Shown here one piece after another: positions 56,698 to 64,000 of a stretch of 64,000 bases of DNA. The translations under genes and the position numbers were made by a program. Under the pieces are notes generated by a model. That model was given only the letters and a program-made list of their open reading frames with translations, did no database searches and was not told where the DNA came from. Position 1 is the stretch's first letter. Each line of letters opens with the position of its first letter. The stretch covers positions 16,820,001 to 16,884,000 of the forward strand of contig NC_079880.1 in NCBI RefSeq assembly GCF_029227915.1. The letters are read 5' to 3'. The DNA is from Hydractinia symbiolongicarpus (Eukaryota > Cnidaria > Hydrozoa > Anthoathecata > Hydractiniidae).

Positions 56698-56826
56698 TCT
56701 ATATTAAAATACCGTACACGTCTGTCATGCAAAATGGAAGCTTAGCTGCGCAAGTAGCGAGAGGCGCGCAATGCCGTATAAAAAGGACGGGCGAACCCGT
56801 GGATTTTTCCACGGGCTAACGAATAG
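56698..56826 (+). mobile_element. Helitron-like element inside the TTAA element
   Basis: TCTATATTAAAATACCGTAC at the 5' end, GCGCGCAATGCCGTATAAAAA core, hairpin CCCGTGGATTTTTCCACGGG (perfect 8-bp stem), then CTAACGAATAG/T. The CTAG end is one base off. Confidence 0.7.
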
Positions 56827-56926
56827 TTTTTTAATAAAACAATATCCATCTACTGAGTAACTTTGGCAACCTCGTCCCCAAGGATTGTTGAGAACAAGGT
56901 TGGCAATGCTCACTTGAGCATCATAC

Positions 56927-56996
56927 AAAATTACTGATCTATAACCTGTGGACCTAGGCGGCCCTAGGTTGACAGGTTATAGATTAGTAATTTTTA
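56927..56996. repeat. Foldback around GGACCTAGGCGGCCCTAGG
   Basis: AATTACTGATCTATAACCTGT and ACAGGTTATAGATTAGTAAT form imperfect ~33-bp arms around a GC-rich centre. Confidence 0.7.
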
Positions 56997-57506
56997 CAAC
57001 CTGTTTGTTGAAATAAATTCTTTTAAATTTGAAATAAAAGAAATCATGCACACACCTGCTGCTAATATATTATTTTTTTGTTTTATTGCTTAGACGGCTA
57101 GTATATCATGTTGAATTATTTTTTTTTTAAAAAAAAACAAATCACTTTTACAGAGATCGATGTGGAAAGTATGTTGATTTTTTTTAACTTTGTTGCGACA
57201 GTATATTATTTGTTTTTGGCTATGAAAGTCATTAATAATAGCGAGTGAAAGTCATTAATTTGTGAGCGCTACCGAAATACTACGCAATAGGGTCACGTGC
57301 CACTAAAAAAGACTGGAGCTAGTCTAAAATTTTTAACGAACAAGAAGATCGAAGCGACCGTCAAGGCAGCAAGAAAAACAAATATTTGAAAAACGATATC
57401 TGGGGTTACGTGAACTTTTAACAGAAAGTGAATATGTGATTGGGAATTCCTTATGAAAATCTTTCAGGTAAGTCCAACTTGTAAAAGTACCTCGGGATCC
57501 CTTTAA

Positions 57507-57960
57507 TATCGTCATGATTAACAAAAAAGTTAACTGTGGTAGACCAATGCGAACAAAGAGCAATATGGTCCCTGCTGTGTTACGGAAATCAATGTCTGAG
57601 TCCAACTTTGTCTTCGACAGACACGCAAACTGTTATATGTACTCAACATGCTAGCGTTTCCACAGTTAACCTTCTTGCAAAAGAGGGAGATGAAATTGGT
57701 GATTGCTCTTCATTTTGCGCAAGTGAAGTAGAAGATCGCGCTGATGCAGATGCATCTTTCAATGTCAGTAGCGATGTTGATACGGTCGATAGTAGTGCAG
57801 ATACGGTTGATAGTGTTGTTAATGAGCAAGATGTCGATGTTAGGGAAGGTACGCAGTCGATTGCACCTTCAACAATGTTTCTAGTGTACTTTGAAATGCT
57901 TGGAATGCGGTGAGAAAGCTACTATCAAAAAACAATTAACTAAGGGTAGTATGCTTATTG
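57507..57960 (+). pseudogene. Middle part of the Kolobok-like transposase
   Basis: After the TTAA insertion an open stretch (57536-57913) with Asp/Val/Ser-rich linker leads, in a shifted frame, into ECGEKATIKKQLTKGSMLI (57894 on). That is the C-x2-C and GS-x-L motif that precedes the catalytic part in Kolobok THAP transposases as I know them. It is cut off after this motif; 57961-58828 has no further coding match. Confidence 0.55.
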
Positions 57961-58832
57961 GTCAGCGCCGTCAGGTAGCTGATCTTTCATTTCAGTTTGC
58001 CTTTTTGTGTTCGTGTGTTATTCTGTACGTCCCTAGTCATCTTCCCGACCACCTTATTACCGCCTACTTAATCCAAAGGCCGTTTTCCACCCATCAGCCA
58101 ATCAGGATGCAGGAATCATGAGTTTCCAGAACCAAACGACATTTTAAAGAAAGAAACTGATCTGATCAGATCTGAAATATAGCTAAAATATAAATAAAAA
58201 CAAATATATTTCCGGTTTTGGCTGTCTGACTGGTAGTTACGTCTCCGTACACTGAAGATCTCACTGGTTTTGTTGTTCGTTGACCATTTTCAAGGCAAGT
58301 TATTCTACTTTTCTATTTATTGTTTTATAGCTAGCTAGCTATTAGGTAGCTGCCGTTAATGCATTTAAGTATTCCCAAACCTCAACAGGTTTCTAATTTT
58401 TGCCAGTCGCACTGCATATAATAAGCTAGCTAGCTATATATTAACTGAAATATAGCTAGTTAATGACCTACTGTCCTAACTACTAAAGCCGACATCAATA
58501 AAATGTTCGGTTCGTGTCATTTTTGCATATGAAAATGTGGTGGGCAGGCAAAAAATTTGCCATCTTCGTTTAGGGTAGGCATCCATATGCTCACATTGCC
58601 AAACTAAGCGTTGATTCGATGTTACTTTGAAATCCCCCACCCCCACCCCCACCCCCTGTCAGTAGTATCAGACCATGGCAGTTGCAAAAGAGGTAGGTTT
58701 AGTCATGGTGTTTCAATCGCAGTACGCTCTGCCATCATGATGACGGAAGTACATTCCGACCAAATGTAGTTTGTTTGATGCTACATGGAAGGTCCCCCTC
58801 TCTTCCGCTCGTAAACAGACAAGATCCGGGCA

Positions 58833-58998
58833 CTGTAAAATACGATCGTTTTATCAAATATATCTCTCTTGTATCTGTGCCCAAAGCGATAGGGGGTGGG
58901 GATTGATCTTTTCGACGTTAATATCCATGGCAGAAAAAAATATCGCTTTTGTCCAGAGACAGGAGAGATACATTTGATAAAACAATCGTATTTTACAG
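58833..58998. repeat. Foldback with ~45-bp imperfect arms
   Basis: CTGTAAAATACGATCGTTTT and AAAACAATCGTATTTTACAG with TATCAAAT next to them; a GAGAGATAC/GTATCTCTC-like pair continues inward. 59000-59511 shows no feature. Confidence 0.65.
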
Positions 58999-59511
58999 TT
59001 AAAATCGAAGTTGTCTGACCAATTTCGCACCCTGATATTTGTGTAGCATGTTTTGCATTTGTGATTATGTATGGTTTTTGTGAAACTGCTTTCTAAGCTC
59101 GTAGTAGTGCACAAAACTCTCTCCGTCATCTTGAATGAATACATTTTGATTCAGTAGACACTAATTCTCCTTGCCTTTGTGCCCCTGTTGCCATAGATGT
59201 AAAAATTGCATAATATTGCACAATATATATATATACGTTCACGCTGAAATAACTGGGCATGTTTCCTGCAATTACAGCAGGAATAAATTGTGGCGGATTT
59301 TGCAACTTTAGAATCTAAAAGTTACCGATCCGCAAAAATTAATTTCTGTCAAAAATTTGAAAATTGGCCTTTGGCGAAAATAATTCCATTTTTAAGATTT
59401 TAAATATTATTTGCCAATCTTGAGTTTTTGTCCCAATTTCAAAAAGACTTTCAAAGATGGTGGAAATTTCAAAAACACAGCTCCTAATGCAATGTATAAT
59501 ACGTGTAAGTC

Positions 59512-59644
59512 ATATTGAAGAAGAACTACTTTGTTCATCACTAACATACTGCCAAGCAGTGAGTGGGATTCCTTCCGCGGTCCCCAGAATTGGGAGCCCC
59601 TTGGCAGTATGTTAGTGATGAACAAAGTAGTTCTTCTTCAATAT
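59512..59644. repeat. Hairpin with perfect 45-bp arms
   Basis: 59512-59556 is repeated without mismatch as its inverse at 59600-59644, around a 43-bp loop with GGAATCC-like pieces. The arms carry no ORF. 59645-60215 is without a recognisable feature. Confidence 0.9.
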
Positions 59645-60215
59645 AACTATTTTTTTCTTTAATACGGTCTTGATATATTTAGTAGCATTATCCTCATAAT
59701 TTACTTTATGGGGCATTAATTTGGATTGTGAAATCGAAAATGGAGCTTTTGATGGTCCCTAATTTTCGCAAATTTTCCTTCTTGCAAAAGTTTCTTCCCT
59801 TTGTTTACAAAATATTGTGTAATTTTTTTTTCTTCTTTTCTTATAGGTCAAGAAAAAGAACAACGGCTTACTTGGTTACTTGTTTACACACGTTTACTTT
59901 GTTACTATTTAATCTCTTGTCAGACTTGGACACTACCTTGATCTTACAATATACTTTTACATATATATAACTTATAGAATAGATTTTTTTTACAATAAAA
60001 AATGATATATATAAAAAATATATATAGCTAGCTATATAATTTTACTGTTGTACTTTGTTGTATTTTTACGATCTAGGCATATCGCATTGCTATTGGAACT
60101 TTCGGTTCAACCACTGAGCTCAGTTCAGAACTACTGTTTCTGAAGAAATTTTCTCGCTCTTAAGGCCAGCTCCATTCTGTTCAATTTTTGTGTAAATATT
60201 ACTTTGGCTTTTCTA

Positions 60216-60581
60216 ATGGCTAGTGACGTTAAGTCCAACCCCGGGCCTGTCAACCCAGATAAAATAGTAATGGGCTCATTTCATCAAGGTCATTCTAGAT
60301 TTGGAGAATCAGCGGGTAGACAATGCGTGTGCAATGCTTTGTGTGCCATCTGTTACCCTTCTATTGCGTCTGTGCGTTACTGGACTGAATGGGATCTTGA
60401 TCGTATTTTGACACTAGGGAATGATCTTTACGTCAGCCTAGGTTACACCAGTCAATATCTTGCTTTAGACGAACTGCTCAATTCAATTGCAACTGAAAAC
60501 GGGAATATTCAAATTGAAAAGTCAGATTCCTATTTATTTGAACTTTCGAAAAATAGTACTTCCTTTCTACGTGCCCAGTAA
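60216..60581 (+). CDS. 2A-like motif plus cysteine-protease-like domain (fragment)
   Basis: Starting at ATG 60216, MASDVKSNPGP resembles the ribosome-skipping motif D-V/I-E-x-N-P-G-P, with Lys replacing Glu. Next, SFHQGHSRFGESAGRQCVCN has the Q-C of OTU/C76-type cysteine proteases carried by various mobile elements, followed by WDLDRILTLGNDLYVSLG. The frame stops at 60581, while related domains continue to a catalytic His, which I could not find, so this is probably truncated. It lies inside the Kolobok-like pseudogene and looks like an insertion. The family call is from memory. Confidence 0.5.
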   Translation: MASDVKSNPGPVNPDKIVMGSFHQGHSRFGESAGRQCVCNALCAICYPSIASVRYWTEWDLDRILTLGNDLYVSLGYTSQYLALDELLNSIATENGNIQIEKSDSYLFELSKNSTSFLRAQ

Positions 60582-60793
60582 TATGCCAATTATCTCACGC
60601 TATCTCGCAGTGGAAACCAAGCATAAGAAGTGAGACGATATTTGAACTAATATCGTTATTCAGAGGAAAGTGGGTAAATTTTACTATCTTGAAGCGGAAG
60701 AAAATTTTCTTTTTTACTTTCGTGGATAAACAATTCTCACTCACACATTTAAAGTTCTCAGTCGCGCTGACCTCAAGGCCTAAGGGCCTCTAG

Positions 60794-61216
60794 TTGTCAA
60801 ATTGGTTTGCATTTGAAGAAGCATTTGAAACTGTCAATGTTAACTTTATAAGTAGGTCGCAGTTCCATGAACTTCAGCGAAGATTTTTATTCCCAGCCAT
60901 AAATCCCATTTTTACGCATTGTCAGGAAGCCACATTTGTTAGACTCATTGCGCTTGAAGGTGTCAATTTAATTGGAGATGGTCGCTGTGACTATGGTACA
61001 TATAGCCTCATAGACGCCATGACAAATGAGGTGGTGAACTTTGGCATTTTGTACGCTGGGATGGTTGCTAGGACGCAACTAGCTGTGCGTAGAAGGACAA
61101 CAAGCCACTACATCCAATGGGAGGTTGAAGTTCAAAGTTGCTTTTACCAAAATTACGAAGGAGTGGGTGGCAAAAAAGTAATGAATCCGAAAGAAAAGAA
61201 TACCAATAGGACTTGA
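60794..61216 (+). pseudogene. Kolobok-like transposase, catalytic part, truncated
   Basis: FHELQRRFLFPAINPIF, then LIGDGRCDYGTYSLIDAMTN and VVNFGILYAG. Kolobok transposases, as I know them, have GDGRCDSPG-x-SAKYGTYSL at this place, so seven residues are missing. The alignment then breaks and the frame ends in unrelated Lys-rich sequence. It continues the broken gene at 54228 and 57507. 61217-62159 shows no gene that I recognise. Confidence 0.65.
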
Positions 61217-62159
61217 TGAAGGAAGTGTTTGATTTGGTTAAAAACTTCAAAGCTCCAAAAATTTTTAAGTTGCCCGAAACACCCAGAAATATTGCATTGA
61301 AAATAAACCCTGGGAAGGAAGTTGTTGTTTCAAATATGCGTTCAAGATTTACCTAAAAGTAACCCCCTGGTCTATAAATGATATTTAGCATTAGATCAAG
61401 AAACGCTTATTTTACAATTCCTGGGAAAAATTGTTATATTTTAAAAACATATATTGTAAAAATTTCATTCATCATGTTTACAATTATACATGTTATTATA
61501 TATATTTTTATTTGTCCTATTGCATTCCTGATTTGTTATATCCTTTGCTAAGAAACTTTGGGATAAGAATTATTTTTAGTATCGACCTCTTTAATTGAGT
61601 TTGACATAATTAGGAAATTCGGGAATGGTCTATTGCGAATTTATTCTGTTGGTTTCTGTGTGTGTTTCAAAACAAAGGAAAATGTCTAATAGGTGATCGA
61701 ACCTCTCAGTACTACGAAATTACCTGAAAAAGTATTCTCTGTTGCCTGTCTGTAATTCTTTGATAAGGTTGGCAAATTCCCATTCTTCAAATTGTGTTTC
61801 AATTTTTGTAAATGCAGCAAAAGCAGCAAAAGCAACCTTCTTCTTCTACGTTCCATGCTCAAAAGAGATCTTATATTAAGTATTTTTCTCTTATAGTGTG
61901 AATCACTTTAAAACAGACGCTCATTTTCCAGTGCTCTTTAGTGCTCAATTTCTATTGCTCTTTAGTGCTTCTTAGTGCTCTGTAGTGCCAGGTGAGAACC
62001 AAGCCTTAAAAAGACGTACCCCCGTCTGTAAATAAACAACGTTTAGCTTTCTAAAACTTTGTCGTGACAGAACATAAAGTGATTGATGTAGCAAACAAGG
62101 AAGTAAAATACACGATAAGAAGATATTTTAATCAACAGAAAAAGACCGTCTGGAAGATC

Positions 62160-62395
62160 ATTATTAACGACAACATAAACTTTCTGTTTCAGTGACCATA
62201 GTTTTACACTTTTTGCACTGGCACCACTCAACATTTCCAACACGATTTCCAGCTTCGACATTGCAGTTTTCTGCACCAACGTTGTTTTCTAAAGCTTCTA
62301 AAGCTCCTTTGTGGTTCGAACATGAAAGGAGATAAACCAAATTCTTCATCTTCATTACATTCAACATCGCTTACATCAGAAGAGAAATATGACAT
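62160..62395 (-). pseudogene. P2X7-tail-like (Cys-rich) gene fragment, frameshifted
   Basis: ATG at 62393-62395 opens MSYFSSDVSDVECNEDEEF with an LSPFMFEP motif. About 40 codons on, another frame takes over with RVGNVEWCQCKKCKTM and ESLCC, ending in a stop near 62164. The Cys/Trp spacing is that of the intracellular P2X7-type zinc-binding domain, often found as a separate protein in marine invertebrates. It could be a transposon-borne or host gene; an internal 1-base change is needed to join the halves. Confidence 0.5.
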
Positions 62396-64000
62396 AACTA
62401 CTTCAAGATAAGTTTACTACTGAAAGAAAGTACTGCGCTGAATGTTGTTGTCACGAATGACGTCAGAAGAATATTAGTGTCCAGACTACTCGTTGCGGAA
62501 AAATATCATGAAGTGAAAGTAGAAATGATATGAGGCAAAATTGCTTTTTTATGACTTTTAGAACGTTGTAGCTGAAAAAAATTTTTTGGCTGTTATACAG
62601 ACATAAAATAATGTGATTTTACAAATTTTGAAAATTTACCGGACTTCCCCTTTAAACATGTGTGTATTTTTTTGTGGTTGCATCTAGGGAACCCCTTTGA
62701 AGTATTGCTTTAATTGGGGCGATAGATGGTACACACATTCAGAAATTAGGGCAATCATTTTTAACGAAGATTATGTAAACAGAAAAGGCTTTGTGTGTGT
62801 CCATAATTCTTCTTCAAGGAGTGTGACTGTAACATGATTGTTCTGTACATGATGCTCGGTATTTGATAACAGCGACATGAAACGATTCAATGGTGATTCA
62901 CGTAAAATACATGGTGCCCAATGATTGGCGATTCTGCATACAAACTCAAAAACGTTTGATATATATAAATTTTACTAAACCAGTGACACACAAGGGCATT
63001 TGCATTGCTAAAATCGCGTTTTCCTTGACTTAGGTTGTTGATATTAATGACGTGAATAATATTTGTTCACTCGTACTCGCCATAAGCTCTATTCACAACT
63101 TTTGCATCATCGACTAAGATTAATTGGGTGTGATGAAGAAATCTAAAATTTCATAGATAATGGGTCGTCACTAAAAAATCCAGAAAAAAAGGTCTGACGT
63201 TGCAAATAGGACTTTTTAAATAAAACTGCTGTTTTCATAGCCATAAATGCAAAAAAATATAATATTTAAGGTGAAAAAAAAAAACAATTTAACAAGTCAA
63301 ATGTTATGTTATTTAAAAATTTCCAATTAAAAGTTGAAATAAAATTGAATTAAATTTTTTAGTGATGTTGTTCATCCCATTTTTTTTTTTTTTTTTTGAG
63401 TGGCTAAATTGGTGTCTTTTGTAGCATTTAAAATGTTCTCTTTTTCCTTTTTGTTTCCTTTCTCATCTTGCTAGCATCAATGTCCACACCTTTTTTCTTC
63501 CCATTTACTTTCCTCATTCGTTTCAATGTTTCTGTTTCTGTTCCCTTTTCCTGACAAACTAAGAGTGCAAATTAAACTGGCTTATTATTAAGTTCAGCCT
63601 TAACTATATATATTTTTTTATGTTCTTCGTAAAACTAAGTTAAATTGTTGCCAAAATAGTAAATTTATTTGCCATACCTCTTTGGCTTTACACTAAATTT
63701 TGAATTTGTCTGTGGATTTTTCATATTTGTTATTTAAATTCTGATAGCTTCTTGTTTTCATTATATTAGATTGGGATCTTCCTTGACTTTTGAGCGTACA
63801 CTTAGGTCAACCATTTCACTTTTTTTTATTTTTTTATTTTATTTTTAATTTAATTGTTAAGTTATGTTTAAAATATTTTTTGGTGGTGATGGTAACTGTT
63901 CCCCATAGTTGTCGTAATCAGTCATAACAGCAAGTGTGACAACATAATTATTATATCACATTTTTCTTTTACTTTCAGTTTTGTCATTATGTTTTGTTTA
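62396..64000. other. AT-rich sequence without a recognised gene
   Basis: Long homopolymer and poly-pyrimidine runs (63380-63400, 63430-63550). A polypyrimidine-AG at about 63970-63979 could be a splice acceptor for a next exon beyond the window. Confidence 0.3.

Larger units (their letters stand above)
55091..57502. mobile_element. 2.4-kb TTAA-flanked element with ~250-bp inverted ends
   Basis: AGGGATCCCAAGGTACTTTT at 55091 and the inverse ending at 57502, each bordered by TTAA (55087-55090, 57503-57506). The arms match over about 250 bp (GTAACTCCAGATAT, GTCACGTG, AAAAAAGACTGG). TTAA duplications fit Kolobok or piggyBac; the surrounding Kolobok-like pseudogene suggests the former. No transposase inside. 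It holds a Helitron-like insert and two foldbacks. Confidence 0.8.

Noticed and set aside
57333-57605. 90-codon ORF on the - strand
   Set aside because: It overlaps the inverted end of the TTAA element and shows no domain.

Overview
The window is animal nuclear DNA: AT-rich, with short GT-AG introns, no operons and a very heavy load of transposable elements. Transposons of these types, the many TAGC-type simple motifs, and the protein families (THAP, SWIM/YqaJ, a P2X7-tail-like domain, DIRS) suggest a cnidarian, perhaps a hydrozoan. That assignment rests on recollection of families, not a search. I recognise one cellular gene, SDAD1 (SDA1, a 60S ribosome biogenesis factor), on the + strand. 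Exon 1 is at 24804-25001 and exon 2 at 48462-49436, separated by a 23.5 kb intron. The rest of the gene was not found and probably lies beyond the window.

Layout. 1-3830: an ISL2EU-like DNA transposon with two convergent genes, a SWIM-YqaJ-PHD protein (+) and a two-exon THAP-DDE transposase (-). 3831-9639: a repeat element carrying a USP-like cysteine protease gene, split by a 3.1 kb hAT element whose transposase has a single stop codon. 9640-14956: two tandem 2.66 kb derivatives of the same repeat that have lost the protease. 14957-16100: GC-rich hairpin units and back-to-back Helitron-like ends. 16560-17580: fragment of a second SWIM gene. 19882-24679: a complete but frameshifted DIRS retrotransposon ending about 125 bp upstream of the SDAD1 start codon.

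25002-48461 is the first SDAD1 intron. It holds a 6-bp-TSD hAT-like MITE, several other terminal-inverted-repeat elements, a tRNA-derived SINE, a microsatellite, short Helitron-like elements, a 2.7 kb TA-flanked element, and a pogo/Tigger-like element (42213-44015) that carries a HIRAN-like gene beside a truncated transposase. Downstream of exon 2, 54228-61216 holds a shattered Kolobok-like THAP transposase. It is split by a TTAA-flanked element with ~250-bp inverted repeats and by a second block that contains a 2A-like motif joined to a cysteine-protease-like domain. Several near-perfect foldbacks lie at 55-60 kb.

The most interesting points are the HIRAN gene inside a pogo-type element, the protease-encoding repeat family with deletion derivatives in tandem, the chromatin-reader (PHD) fusion to a YqaJ nuclease, and the tandem Helitron-end insertions. 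Most genes here belong to mobile elements and do not form a pathway.
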